A DNA stretch of 64,000 nucleotides from Rothia sp. (in: high G+C Gram-positive bacteria) (GCA_030529845.1 JAUMWB010000002.1:62001-126000); one strand, 5' to 3'; numbered from the stretch's first letter, positions 35,375-44,904 are shown. The notes: generated by a model not told the origin, from the sequence alone. Program-made: numbers and translations.

Positions 35375-35802
35375 ATGACCTCTTCAGAGAATCGACGAAT
35401 AAGCCGCCGTTCAACTCTTAAAGCAGCTAGCTGGAGCGCACCTGTCCTGGCCGCTAGCACCGCTGTGCCTGTCTATGCTGCCTCATTACCCAACCCCAGC
35501 ACTGAGCTATCAGCCAACTACGGTATCTTCGCCCAGATGATGAACCGGAACCTTGAGAATCCTTACGCCACCTATGCAGGTGTCCACTCCTACGACGGTG
35601 CCGTCAGCGATTCCAGCGGGGATGCCCAGTACATCGGAGGTGAGGTTGTAGGTGACAGCGGGCTAGCTGCCAACGGTGAGGGTAGCTTCACCCCGGTGGC
35701 ACCATTGCTGATAACCGTTACGGTGGCATGGGCTTCTAGTTCTCAGCCCCTATTCAGCCCCTAGCAGCGGGTCAGCAGGTAGTTCTGGGGGTAAAATTTT
35801 AG
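35375..35802 (+). pseudogene. Tat-type exported protein, disrupted by frameshift and nonsense
   Basis: Begins with an export signal of twin-arginine flavour (RRISRRSTLKAASWSAPVLA, cleavage after VYAAS). The frame as read ends at 35762-35764, but after CCCCGG near 35694 the +1 frame reads GGTIADNRYGGMGF, then an in-frame TAG, then FSAPIQPLAAGQQVVLGVKF. The TAG (35738-35740) probably replaced a Trp codon. At least two lesions are needed to explain this. A relative with a similar signal lies on the opposite strand at 36086-36944. Function unknown; a secreted or wall-associated beta-rich protein is likely. Confidence 0.62.
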
Positions 35803-35937
35803 CCTGGCAGCGGGGGTGACGGTGCAACAGCTAACCTCAGTGCAGTTACTGGCTAAGGTTCAGTTGCGCCCCGGTGTTGGTCTTTATCTTGAAGCTCAGT
35901 CATCTGAACATCTTGTAGTAAAAATCTAGGGGCAGTT

Positions 35938-36303
35938 ATGCAAGAATCTTTTCGACCTTCCGAGTCCTGGCTTTCTCAGTGGCCCTGGCAGGAGGCTACG
36001 ATTGTGCGTTTGTTGGCTGAGTGTTACGGGGGCCAGGGTGCTCGTAAAGCAACTGAAGATTTTATGGCCTCTTTAAGCTATCAGTCTAACGATGGGGTAG
36101 CTTGCAGGGGTGGATACTGCGTAAAGGTAGTTGAGTCTGACCAACCAGAGGTAACTTCTTTAGAGTTCTACTCATCAGGTGAGGACGGATTCTCTTCCCT
36201 GCTTTTTGGGCTAGAGGACTTCGAGGACTTTCTAGGAAGAAGGGCTGAAATCTCAGAAGTGAAGTGGAGAGAGCTAGCGCCTCAGAAGTCATCAATAAAA
36301 TAA
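35938..36303 (+). CDS. Small acidic protein, possibly immunity-like
   Basis: A 121-residue soluble acidic protein I do not recognise. It is Trp- and Glu-rich (SWLSQWPWQEATIVRLLAE; LLFGLEDFEDFLG) and has two Cys residues in CRGGYC. Size, charge and its place after decayed exported genes would suit an orphan immunity protein, but no family motif supports that. AGGGG lies 6 bases before the ATG. Just upstream, a 37-codon frame ending at 35929 (LRPGVGLYLEAQSSEHLVV) is coding-like and may be the tail of a lost gene. It overlaps the tail of the opposite-strand pseudogene. Confidence 0.5.
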   Translation: MQESFRPSESWLSQWPWQEATIVRLLAECYGGQGARKATEDFMASLSYQSNDGVACRGGYCVKVVESDQPEVTSLEFYSSGEDGFSSLLFGLEDFEDFLGRRAEISEVKWRELAPQKSSIK

Positions 36304-36944
36304 ATCTCTTACCTAAAAGGAAGATGGGGCTGCTCCCCCTTATGAATAACCCTCTAGTAATAACCGAGGGACGAGAATCCCCGGGAAGCCAAGTAGTTTG
36401 AATCCCCCATCCAGTTACCGATGAACCATCATTCCAGATTTGTGATGCCTCACCTAAGAACTCAAAAGGTAGAGCGGGCCCGACAGAAGCACCGGGGTCT
36501 ACCGCAATATTGTCACGGAAGTTCCAGAACGTTCCGCGACTCGGAGCGGAGCCGATGTTAGTAAGACTACCTCGTGCAGATCCTGCAGCATTAGCTGCAC
36601 AATACTTCATATTAGGGTTAGTGGGAGAGAGCATACCAATATTACTACCATCGTTTGTGCCACTATGTTTTGACATCCAGAAACCAACAGTGGCAGATAC
36701 TACGGTGCGACCAGTAGGAATACTGATGTCAACATTACCGAAAGAGAACCAGGCTCGGAGAGTTCCGTTCCGGCCGATAGGGCTCTCATAAATCTTTATA
36801 TGGTGATTGATATAGTTTACCTTGGAGCATTCCTGGTTACTGGCAGCATAGGCCATAGGCAGGAACAGCTACCGTAGCCAGCGAAACAGGAGCTAGCCAA
36901 GCAGCGCCCTTTGGTGGGGAGCGGCGTTTAATGTGTTTAGTCAT
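36086..36944 (-). pseudogene. Exported protein disrupted by a 7-bp tandem duplication
   Basis: From the ATG at 36944 the product starts MTKHIKRRSPPKGAAWLAPV with an export signal ending VPAYG, then runs into a stop. A tandem 7-mer CATAGGC (36847-36853, 36854-36860 on the plus strand) causes the shift; with one copy the signal would read VAVPAYAASNQEC and join the long downstream frame. That frame encodes a beta-rich domain (WFSFGNVDISIPTGRTVVSATVGFW). The last 80 residues, after about 36330, are probably not native because they overlap the acidic-protein gene. It is related in signal region and layout to the 35375 pseudogene. Confidence 0.62.
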
Positions 36945-37255
36945 ATTAAATAAAACCTCTGTTTACGAGTGATTAAAGCGAACTAGTGAGAAGTTCTAAC
37001 CGTGCTCCCCTCTTGTGCAGAACAGCTAAAGCTCCTTGACGCTATGCTGTTAACCCTGCCAGTCACCCCGGAGTACAGAAACCCTCTTACAAATGAGTAA
37101 AGTCACTCTTGTATGCCAAAAAGAGTGCAGAAGGTAGGGGGCCGCCCAAGCTCTCTACTTCTTCCAGAAAAAATCAATACCGGCAAAGACAGCAAGATGC
37201 CGCTGCCTGGCACCAGCACAAGCAACGGCATCCATATACCCCTAAGGAATTAGGG
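36945..37255. other. Intergenic region between exported-protein remnant and sucD
   Basis: No gene, repeat or convincing hairpin terminator was found here. It is the downstream region of the sucCD operon and the upstream region of the leftward pseudogene. Confidence 0.4.
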
Positions 37256-38173
37256 CTACTTGTTAGCGAAAATCTCCCGCATCAGCTGGGCAGCCTCAGA
37301 AGGGGTCTTCCCCACCTTCACGCCAGCTGCCTCAAGGGCTTCCTTCTTGGCCTGGGCAGTACCAGAAGATCCAGAAACAATAGCACCGGCATGGCCCATG
37401 GTCTTACCTTCGGGGGCAGTAAAACCAGCAACATAGCCAACAACGGGCTTGGTGACGTTAGCCTTGATGAACTCAGCAGCGCGCTCTTCAGCGTCGCCAC
37501 CGATTTCACCGATCATAACGATTGCCTCGGTCTCGGGATCAGCTTCAAATGCCTCAAGAGCATCAATGTGGGTGGTGCCAATGATGGGGTCACCACCAAT
37601 ACCGATAGCGGTAGTGAAACCGATGTCGCGCAGCTCGAACATCATCTGGTAGGTCAGGGTACCTGACTTGGAGACCAGGCCAATCTTGCCCTTACCGGTG
37701 ATGTTGGCGGGGGTAATACCTACCAGGGATTCGCCGGGGGTGATGATGCCGGGGCAGTTGGGGCCGATGATGCGGGTAATCTGCTTGCCGTTGGCGTCCA
37801 CCTTGCTCTTGGCGTAGGCCCAGAACTCAGCGGTATCACCTACGGGCACACCCTCGGTAATGACAACAACCAGGGGAACCTCAGCGTCGATAGCTTCAAT
37901 CACGGCGTCCTTGGTGAAGGCCGGGGGAACGAAGACGATGGAGACGTCTGCGCCGGTCTCCTTGACGGCTTCAGCAACGGAGCCGTAGACGTTCAGCTCA
38001 ACGTCGTTACCGGAGGCATCCTTGTGGGAGACGGTAGTGCCGGCCTTGCGGGCGTTGACGCCACCGACGACCTGAGTGCCGGCTGCGAGCATACGGGCGG
38101 TGTGCTTGGTGCCTTCACCGCCGGTGATGCCCTGAACGATGACCTTGGAGTCCTTGTTCAAAAAGATAGACAT
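37256..38173 (-). CDS. sucD: Succinyl-CoA ligase, alpha subunit
   Basis: TCA-cycle enzyme subunit that is phosphorylated on His and binds CoA. The 305-residue protein has full length. CoA-site motifs [17 protein letters not shown] and [13 protein letters not shown] are present, with [13 protein letters not shown] and the active-site segment [18 protein letters not shown] carrying the phosphorylated His. It lies 33 bases downstream of sucC and is co-transcribed with it leftward. Confidence 0.98.
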   Translation of the reverse strand: MSIFLNKDSKVIVQGITGGEGTKHTARMLAAGTQVVGGVNARKAGTTVSHKDASGNDVELNVYGSVAEAVKETGADVSIVFVPPAFTKDAVIEAIDAEVPLVVVITEGVPVGDTAEFWAYAKSKVDANGKQITRIIGPNCPGIITPGESLVGITPANITGKGKIGLVSKSGTLTYQMMFELRDIGFTTAIGIGGDPIIGTTHIDALEAFEADPETEAIVMIGEIGGDAEERAAEFIKANVTKPVVGYVAGFTAPEGKTMGHAGAIVSGSSGTAQAKKEALEAAGVKVGKTPSEAAQLMREIFANK

Positions 38174-38206
38174 TGTAAAAACCTTCTAGTAATAATCAGC
38201 GGTGAT

Positions 38207-39373
38207 TTAGGCGGTGTGGGCCAGCTCGGCAGCCTTATCGGCACCGGAGTCCATGGTCTCTGCCTGGTGAACCAGGGGGTGGTTAGCTTCGGTGAGAATG
38301 CGACGACCCTCTTCAACGTTGTTGCCGTCCAGGCGAACGACCAGGGGCTTAGTTGCCTTATCACCGAGGATTTCCAGGGCCTTGACGATACCGTTAGCTA
38401 CAGCGTCGCAGGAGGTGATACCACCGAATACGTTAACGAAAACAGACTTGACCTGCTCGTCGTTGAGAATGATGTCGAGACCTGCTGCCATGACCTCAGC
38501 AGAAGCACCGCCACCGATGTCGAGGAAGTTAGCGGGCTTGACATTGCCGTGGTTTTCGCCGGCGTAGGCAACCACGTCCAGGGTAGACATGACCAGACCC
38601 GCGCCGTTACCGATGATGCCAACCTCACCGTCCAGCTTGACGTAGTTGAGGTCGTTTTCCTTAGCCTTAGCTTCCAGGGGGTTCTCGGCTGACTTATCAA
38701 CCAGGGCCTCGTGCTCGGGCTGACGGAACTCGGCGTTATCGTCCAGGGAGACCTTGCCGTCCAGAGCCAGAATCTTACCGTCGCCGGTCTTGACCAGCGG
38801 GTTGACCTCAACCAGGGTGGCGTCTTCCTTCTTGTAGACCTCGCCCAGCTTGACCAGTACAGCGGCGACGTCCTCGCGCACGTCCTCAGCGAAGCCAGCA
38901 GCCTCAACAATTTCGGCAGCCTTCTCGGCGGTGATACCGTCCATGGGGTTGACCTCAACCTTGGCCAGGGCCTCGGGGCGCTCAGCAGCCAGGGTCTCAA
39001 TGTCCATGCCACCCTCAACGGAGCACATAGCCAGGTAGGAGCGGTTAGCGCGGTCAAGCAGCATGGAGAAGTAGTATTCTTCAGCGATGTCTGCGCCCTG
39101 GGCAATCATCACACGGTGAACGGTGTGGCCCTTGATGTCCATACCCAGAATCTGCTGGGCGTACTCGTAAGCCTCATCAGCGGTCTTAGCGACCTTCACG
39201 CCGCCAGCCTTACCGCGTCCGCCCACCTTAACCTGGGCCTTAACAACGGTGATGCCACCGATCTTCTCAGCTGCTGCCTTTGCTTCTTCAGGGGTGGTAG
39301 CTACGATGCCCTGGAGCACGGGAACGCCGTGCTTTTCAAAGAGATCGCGTGCCTGGTATTCAAACAGGTCCAC
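38207..39373 (-). CDS. sucC: Succinyl-CoA ligase, beta subunit
   Basis: Nucleotide-binding subunit of succinyl-CoA synthetase. Landmarks are [18 protein letters not shown] at the start, the ATP-grasp segment [18 protein letters not shown], and the CoA-ligase domain ending [12 protein letters not shown] and [15 protein letters not shown]. The GTG at 39373 is preferred: AGAAGG lies 8 bases upstream and the product then begins at the usual family position. An in-frame ATG at 39400 would add nine residues and has no ribosome site. First gene of the sucCD operon. Confidence 0.96.
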   Translation of the reverse strand: MDLFEYQARDLFEKHGVPVLQGIVATTPEEAKAAAEKIGGITVVKAQVKVGGRGKAGGVKVAKTADEAYEYAQQILGMDIKGHTVHRVMIAQGADIAEEYYFSMLLDRANRSYLAMCSVEGGMDIETLAAERPEALAKVEVNPMDGITAEKAAEIVEAAGFAEDVREDVAAVLVKLGEVYKKEDATLVEVNPLVKTGDGKILALDGKVSLDDNAEFRQPEHEALVDKSAENPLEAKAKENDLNYVKLDGEVGIIGNGAGLVMSTLDVVAYAGENHGNVKPANFLDIGGGASAEVMAAGLDIILNDEQVKSVFVNVFGGITSCDAVANGIVKALEILGDKATKPLVVRLDGNNVEEGRRILTEANHPLVHQAETMDSGADKAAELAHTA

Positions 39374-39583
39374 AGGTGTGTCCTTCTTCGTCGAAGTCAT
39401 GCCAGAAAGCGGTGCTCCCGGCGTTTACATGTACGAAGTTCGGTGCCCGCCCCATTGCGAGAGCTGGAGCACACAAAGCTTCTCCACAAAGAAACTTTAG
39501 CGTACTTGCCTACAGGGGTGCGAACTTATTTCCCTCTGAATGAAACAAACCTGTCAGTTACCACCGACGCTCCCCCACCGGAA

Positions 39584-40192
39584 CTATTTGACCTTCTCGC
39601 AAGCGTCCAAAATATTGACCAGGAAGGGGGCTGTATCAGAGGCGCGAGGCACCATCAGGTACTCCATCTCATCGATGCGCCAAAGCATAATGCGGGCCTC
39701 AGCTACGGTACAGGACAGGGCCTTGCCCGGGTCAAAGAAATCCGGCGGGAAGTCAAAGTGGACGACCTCATCGATGACGTCCGCCGCCGCTAGTCCGCTC
39801 AGGTTCAGCACGGTGCGGTTGACCGACACATCAAGTACCAGCCCCTCGTCGCGCCCCAGGGCGGCAGCAAGGGCCCCGCCCAGCTTGACCGCGTCCACCC
39901 TGGTCATTACCAGGTAGACGCCCTCTTCAACGTAGAGGCAGGCAACCACCTGGCGGGTGCCATAGAGCAAGTGCAGGGCGGTTGCATCGCCTGTTACCTG
40001 CCCGCGGGTGGTCGGCAGAGCTGCGCCCAGCACCTTTTCGATGCGGCGGGCAGCGGGAGTTGTGGGGTCAATTTCGATGCGAAAGAGAAAGAGGTCAGAA
40101 ATCTCCTGAAGCTGCACGCGGGTGTCGGTCACCTCGTCCATTGCCTCTACGAATTCTTCAGCGACAGAAGGAAGGCTAGAGTCGTGATCCAT
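39584..40192 (-). CDS. Uncharacterised actinobacterial protein
   Basis: A 202-residue soluble protein with no motif I recognise. It alternates amphipathic strands and helices (TRQVVACLYVEEGVYLVMTR; AEARIMLWRIDEMEYLMVPR), giving an alpha/beta appearance somewhat like YbjN or SseB-type domains, but that resemblance is weak. The N-terminus is acidic; there is no signal peptide or membrane segment. It stands between pcrA and sucC, leftward, with a terminator on the pcrA side. Conservation of reading frame and codon use look normal for the host. Confidence 0.55.
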   Translation of the reverse strand: MDHDSSLPSVAEEFVEAMDEVTDTRVQLQEISDLFLFRIEIDPTTPAARRIEKVLGAALPTTRGQVTGDATALHLLYGTRQVVACLYVEEGVYLVMTRVDAVKLGGALAAALGRDEGLVLDVSVNRTVLNLSGLAAADVIDEVVHFDFPPDFFDPGKALSCTVAEARIMLWRIDEMEYLMVPRASDTAPFLVNILDACEKVK

Positions 40193-40221
40193 GGTCGTCC
40201 TTGAGTGAATCGGGCAGAAAG

Positions 40222-40252
40222 TAGCCCGGCACCACGGGGCGGTGCCGGGCTA
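40222..40252. terminator. Terminator after pcrA
   Basis: Perfect 12-bp G+C-rich stem (40222-40233 with 40241-40252), 9 bases past the pcrA stop codon on the leftward strand. Confidence 0.85.
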
Positions 40253-40260
40253 CTTTTATT

Positions 40261-42960
40261 TTAGTCGGTCTTCTTTGTGAGCGGGGCGTAGCGCAGCAGG
40301 AGCCGTTTCTCTTCTTTCGCGAAGCGTACCTTGGCCACGGTTTTATCACCGCTACCCTCAACTGCTGTCACCCGGCCCTCACCAAAACTGGTGTGCTCAA
40401 CCCGGTCACCCACCGCGAGCGCCGGGATTTCCTTGTTCTGCTGCACGCGGGAAACCTGGCGGGTTGCTGCTTTGAGCCCGTAGGTAGCTGAGCCGTTGAC
40501 TTCGCTGGTAGAGGGTTCGGAAGGACGCCGCCGCTCAGCTGGTTCGTCAAAGCGGCTGGAGTAGGTGGAAGATCCGTAAGAGGATCCGTACCCGCTAGCT
40601 GAGCCGCCGCTGCGGTTGCCAGCCCAGCCGCCGCGTCCGCCCGCATAGGATCCCCCGTAACCGCTGCCGGAGTAACCGCCGAAGGATGAGCCGGTACGCT
40701 TCCAGTCAATGAGTTCCTCGGGGATCTCTTCGAGGAAGGGGGAGGGAGGGTTGAACTGGCTCTGGCCCCACATGGAGCGGTTCTCAGCGCGGGTGAGGTA
40801 GAGCCGTTCCATGGCGCGGGTCAGACCCACGTAGGCCAGGCGGCGCTCCTCGCTCATTTCTGAGTCGTCGGTGAGGGCTCGCTGGTGGGGAAAGAGGCCG
40901 TGTTCCATGCCGGTGAGAAAGACCACGGGGAATTCCAAGCCCTTGGCGGTGTGCAGGGTCATGAGGGTAATGACGCCCTGGGAGCGGGCTTCAGCCACCT
41001 CTGCGGCAATCTGGGCGGCGGACGGCCCGCCCTCCTGCTCGGCCTTGGGCTTGTTGGGGATCTGGTCGGCGTCAGCGACCAGGGCAACGTGTTCGAGGAA
41101 GTCCTCCAAGGTGGCACCTGCGTTGTCGATTTCGAACTCGCGCACGGCGTCCACCAGCTCTGAGAGGTTTTCCACGCGGGATTCGTCCTGAATATCCTTG
41201 GACTCGCGTAGGGCCGCCAGGTAGCCGGTCTGCTCCAGTACCGCCTCTAGGCAGGTGGCTGCCGACTCCGTGGCAGCTAGCTGAGCAAGGTCGTCGATCA
41301 TCTGGGCAAAAGCGGCCATTTTCTTCACGGCGGCAGACCCCAAGCCGGGCACTTCACTGCCCTGGCGCAGGGCGGCCATGAAGGAGATACCGGCAGCGCG
41401 CGCGTGGTCGGCGACCACGCTTTCAGACTTAGCCCCGATCCCGCGTTTGGGTTCGTTGAGCACGCGGCGCACATTGATGTCGTCATCGGGGTTGACCAGC
41501 ACGCGCAGGTAGGCCAGGGCGTCCTTGATTTCCTTGCGCTCGTAGAAGCGGGTACCACCAACCACGCGGTAGGGCAGGCCCACACGCATGAGCATCTCTT
41601 CGAGGGTGCGAGACTGAGCATTCGTACGGTAGAAGATAGCCACATCGCCGGGGGCGGTACCGTGCTCATCACGCAGGCGGTCAATCTCCTGGGCAATGTA
41701 GCGGGCCTCAGCATGCTCGGATTCTGCCACGTAGCCGGTGATTTTAGCGCCGTCGCCGCTGGCCGTCCAGAGCTTCTTGGGGCGGCGGCCCTTGTTGCGC
41801 TCAATCACAGCGTTGGCTGCCGAGAGGATGTTCTGGGTGGAACGGTAGTTCTGTTCCAGCAGAATGGTGCGGGCAGCCGGGTAGTCTTCCTCAAAGTCGG
41901 TGATGTTACGGATGTCAGCACCGCGGAAGGCGTAAATGGACTGGTCAGAGTCACCCACCACGGTCAGCTCAGCGGGCGGGTAGGCGTCGGGGTAGGGGCC
42001 ATTATCGGCTGTGTCGGCCTCAGCGCGCAAGGACGCCGCGCCCCCCACCAGCTGCCGCACCAGCTGGTACTGGGCGTGGTTGGTGTCCTGGTATTCGTCC
42101 ACCAGGATATGGCGGAAGCGACGGCGGTAGTACTCGGCTACCTGGGGGTGGTTCTTCAGAAGGTTGACGGTTTCGAAGATGAGGTCGTCGAAGTCCAGGG
42201 AGTTAGCAGCCCGTAGACGCTCGGTGTAGGCCGTGTAGACCTTCGAGATAACCCCCTCCCAGGGGTCGGTGGGGCTGGTCTCGGCAGCGAACTGTTTGGC
42301 GCTGACCAGTTCGTTCTTGAGATTAGAGATACGGTTGCCCACGACCTTGGCGGTGAACTTCTTGGTATCGAGATTCATCTGCTTGATAATCAGGGTCAGC
42401 AGGCGCTGGGAGTCAGCCGAATCGTAGATGGAGAAGGTTGATTTGAGACCCAGTGCTTTTGCCTCGCGACGCAACACCCGCACACAGAAGGAGTGGAAGG
42501 TTGAAATCCACATGCTCTGCGCCCGCGGCCCCACCAGGGCGGTGATACGCTCCCGCATCTCGGCGGCAGCTTTATTGGTGAAGGTAATCGCCAGAATCTG
42601 CCCCTGGTGGGCGCGCCCCGTTGCCAGCAGGTAGGCGATACGGTGAGTCAGCACGCGGGTCTTACCCGACCCGGCACCCGCCACAATCAGCAGGGGGCTA
42701 CCGGCATGCTTTACCGCCTCAGCCTGGTGCTCGTTCAGGCCCGCCACCAACGTCTCGGGATTGACGCTGGGAGCGGGTCGGACGTCCTCAAACTCAGGCA
42801 TAAACCCACCCACCTGATAGGCAGGCGGCACAAAATCATCAGCCGGAGGAGCCGCGTCGTAGAAAGGATCAAAAGGAGGTTCATCAAAGAAGGGATCGCC
42901 CTCAGGTTCTGCTGACCGTTTGGGAGCAGGGGCGGGCATAAAATCGTCGTCATCAAACAT
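40261..42960 (-). CDS. pcrA: ATP-dependent DNA helicase PcrA/UvrD
   Basis: Superfamily 1A 3'-5' helicase for repair and replication restart. The 899-residue protein has an 80-residue acidic, Pro-rich N-terminal extension. The core then has Walker A LIVAGAGSGKTRVLTHR, motif Ia, motif II HILVDEYQDTNHAQY, motif III VGDSDQSIYAFRGAD, motif IV LEQNYRSTQNIL, motif V VITLMTLHTAKGLEFPVVFL and motif VI YVGLTRAMERLYL. The C-terminal tail is Gly/Ser/Tyr-rich and ends in a Tudor-like fold (VGDRVEHTSFGEGRVTAVEG) known from PcrA, which contacts RNA polymerase. Confidence 0.97.
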   Translation of the reverse strand: MFDDDDFMPAPAPKRSAEPEGDPFFDEPPFDPFYDAAPPADDFVPPAYQVGGFMPEFEDVRPAPSVNPETLVAGLNEHQAEAVKHAGSPLLIVAGAGSGKTRVLTHRIAYLLATGRAHQGQILAITFTNKAAAEMRERITALVGPRAQSMWISTFHSFCVRVLRREAKALGLKSTFSIYDSADSQRLLTLIIKQMNLDTKKFTAKVVGNRISNLKNELVSAKQFAAETSPTDPWEGVISKVYTAYTERLRAANSLDFDDLIFETVNLLKNHPQVAEYYRRRFRHILVDEYQDTNHAQYQLVRQLVGGAASLRAEADTADNGPYPDAYPPAELTVVGDSDQSIYAFRGADIRNITDFEEDYPAARTILLEQNYRSTQNILSAANAVIERNKGRRPKKLWTASGDGAKITGYVAESEHAEARYIAQEIDRLRDEHGTAPGDVAIFYRTNAQSRTLEEMLMRVGLPYRVVGGTRFYERKEIKDALAYLRVLVNPDDDINVRRVLNEPKRGIGAKSESVVADHARAAGISFMAALRQGSEVPGLGSAAVKKMAAFAQMIDDLAQLAATESAATCLEAVLEQTGYLAALRESKDIQDESRVENLSELVDAVREFEIDNAGATLEDFLEHVALVADADQIPNKPKAEQEGGPSAAQIAAEVAEARSQGVITLMTLHTAKGLEFPVVFLTGMEHGLFPHQRALTDDSEMSEERRLAYVGLTRAMERLYLTRAENRSMWGQSQFNPPSPFLEEIPEELIDWKRTGSSFGGYSGSGYGGSYAGGRGGWAGNRSGGSASGYGSSYGSSTYSSRFDEPAERRRPSEPSTSEVNGSATYGLKAATRQVSRVQQNKEIPALAVGDRVEHTSFGEGRVTAVEGSGDKTVAKVRFAKEEKRLLLRYAPLTKKTD

Positions 42961-43054
42961 AAGAGAACCTTCCAGAAATCAACCGTCAACTCCCCATTTT
43001 AGGCGAGCGGGCACCTGCCTACACCCGATTGAGCTGACAGATAAGATAGACAGC

Positions 43055-43762
43055 ATGGGTCTTTCAAAAGGTCAGAAGAAACGCCTCTACGGCGAGAACA
43101 CGCAAGTGCACTCCCCCGCACCCTCAGCGGCCAAGGCGGGGCGGACGTCCGCGCCCCCTCGCGGGCAAGGGGCAGGGCCGCGCGTGGTCACCGACTACAG
43201 CCGGGCAGAACTCGCCGCCCAACCGGAGAAGGGCGGGGGCTCCTACATTTTTTTGGGTGTTGCCTTTGTCGTGACCGTCCTGTTCTTGCTCTACTACTAC
43301 CTCATGTTGCTGCCGGGGGTGTCGGCGGCTGCCGGTGCGACTGCCCCGGAACTCATGCTGCGCTTCGATACCCAGCACCTACAGACTGTAGCGGCGGGCC
43401 TGGGTGTAGAAGGCTTACATGCCTACCAGGTGCTCCACCGCTCAACGGGCCTGATTCTGCCCCTCATTTTTGCTTTCACCTGGTGGAATATGGTGCGGGC
43501 TTCGAAGTTTGAGCTCTTGGTCGGCAGGCTCATGCTGACCTTGCCGGTAGCCTACGCCCTGGTCTTCATCGCCGGCGGTTTTGCGGTCGACTCGGCCCTC
43601 GCTGACCCGCTGGGCGGCGCTACGGCTCTTGCCTCCCTTCTGATGACGGCTCGCTGGGCCCTGTTCGTACTCTACCTGGTGCAGCTAGGCTACCTGGCGC
43701 TGCGCCTGGTCAGAAGCAAGATGGACGCCTTTGCCCGCGGCGAGCTGCCCGGGCAGAACTAG
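43055..43762 (+). CDS. Uncharacterised four-helix membrane protein
   Basis: A 235-residue protein of unknown function. The first 70 residues are basic and Pro/Gly/Ala-rich (MGLSKGQKKRLYGENTQVHS). Four hydrophobic segments follow at about 72-92, 135-152, 160-180 and 196-220, and the protein ends in a short basic tail. A Met 45 codons into the open frame is chosen as start because upstream residues overlap the pcrA promoter region and start. The stretch GATAAGATAGAC just upstream could be a -10, which would make the transcript nearly leaderless. Divergent from pcrA. Confidence 0.6.
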   Translation: MGLSKGQKKRLYGENTQVHSPAPSAAKAGRTSAPPRGQGAGPRVVTDYSRAELAAQPEKGGGSYIFLGVAFVVTVLFLLYYYLMLLPGVSAAAGATAPELMLRFDTQHLQTVAAGLGVEGLHAYQVLHRSTGLILPLIFAFTWWNMVRASKFELLVGRLMLTLPVAYALVFIAGGFAVDSALADPLGGATALASLLMTARWALFVLYLVQLGYLALRLVRSKMDAFARGELPGQN

Positions 43763-43785
43763 CCAGAATACGCACCGGACGTTAC

Positions 43786-43848
43786 TACCCCGGTTTTTGT
43801 GCAAATACCCTAGGTAAAAACGGGGGTAGCTGCATAAAAACCGGGGTA
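43786..43848. repeat. Palindromic element, left copy
   Basis: 63-bp composite hairpin. Outer arms are TACCCCGGTTTTT (43786-43798) and AAAAACCGGGGTA (43836-43848). TGCA is present on both sides (43800-43803, 43831-43834) and the inner arms are TACCC/GGGTA (43806-43810 with 43824-43828). The same architecture recurs at 44846-44904. Confidence 0.85.
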
Positions 43849-43889
43849 TTGCTTTAGGAGCTGCTGGAAATGGCACAAATCCTGTAGTA

Positions 43890-44842
43890 ATGAGAAGGGG
43901 TATGAACCTCTCGCAGCATATACTCACCACGGCAGAACTCATGAAGACAGGAATGACGAGCCGGAACATACACTCGGCCCTCAAACGGCAGGAACTCATC
44001 AAGCTCAGGCGAGGCGTCTACCTTCAACCAGATGCTGAGCAGCAGCTTGATGAAAGAGACTGGGTTATCGCCCATCACATCGCCGAGCGCAAAGCCTTGA
44101 AGGGCTCCAGCGTCCTCACCAGGGAATCGGCCGCTCTCATGTGGGATACTCCGCTGACTCGTCTGCCTCGCTACGTTCACCTGGCTAGTTCGCAGAAGGA
44201 CAAAGGAAAATACCGTAACGTAAAGTTACATGTCACAGCAGCTAGTGCCATCGAGCGAGCTCAACCTTTCGATGATTACCGGGTACTGACGCCTACCGAT
44301 ACAGTCATAAGTTGCGTGCGCTCTCTGCCCGCTCACGAAACACTGATAATCGCAAATGATTTTCTCAAGCGTGGCCTCTGTTCGCCCGGCCTCCTTAGCG
44401 AACAGTTACACGCAGTGCGGGGCAAAGGGAACCAGAAAGCTCGCAGAATTGCCCGCTGCCTTACACCGCAACTCGATTCGCCCCTGGAAAATATTGCCTA
44501 TCTCGTCCTGACCGATTCAAACGTAGAGCCGGTTAACTTACAGATGTGGCTCACAGCCTCGTCTGGTCGCAGGTATAGACCCGATTTTTGCTGGCCCCGG
44601 GTAAAGCTGATTCTCGAGGTTGACGGAATGGTTAAATACAACGGTACCTACGGAACAGCTGAGCGTCGCGGTGCCTATGAATACCAGAGGCAAAGAGATT
44701 AGAAGCGGACGGCTGGAGAATCGTACGCACCACCTATGATGAACTAGTTAACCGGCCCTTTGCCCTGATTCGAAGGTTGCAGAGCGAAGGAGTGCAAATA
44801 GGCTCACCGGTAGGCCTTGGTTCAAGACTCTTACCGCAATAA
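43890..44842 (+). pseudogene. AbiEi-antitoxin-like / DUF559-type protein, frameshifted
   Basis: The N-terminal half reads like AbiEi-type winged-helix proteins: HILTTAELMKTGMTSRNI, LIKLRRGVYL, then a helical domain. The C-terminal part resembles the DUF559 restriction-endonuclease-like fold, with RRYRPDFCWPRVKLILEVDG where the Asp and E-x-D belong to the nuclease core. The frame stops at 44700-44702, but a one-base slip near 44692 reopens DGWRIVRTTYDELVNRPFAL to a TAA at 44840-44842, the usual end of such domains. The ATG at 43890 or 43902 is possible. The gene is bracketed by two palindromic elements. Confidence 0.7.
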
Positions 44843-44845
44843 AGT

Positions 44846-44904
44846 CCCCGGTTTTAGTGCAGGTACCCCAGTTTTTGTCTGGGGTATTTGCAGAGAAACC
44901 GGGG
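44846..44904. repeat. Palindromic element, right copy
   Basis: 59-bp composite hairpin with arms CCCCGGTTT/AAACCGGGG (44846-44854 with 44896-44904), TGCA on both sides (44858-44861, 44889-44892) and inner arms TACCCCAG/CTGGGGTA (44864-44871 with 44879-44886). It begins 3 bases after the pseudogene stop. Confidence 0.85.

Noticed and set aside
38024-39793. Long rightward open frames opposite sucC
   Set aside because: They are antisense shadows of clearly identified sucC sequence with no ribosome sites or motifs.
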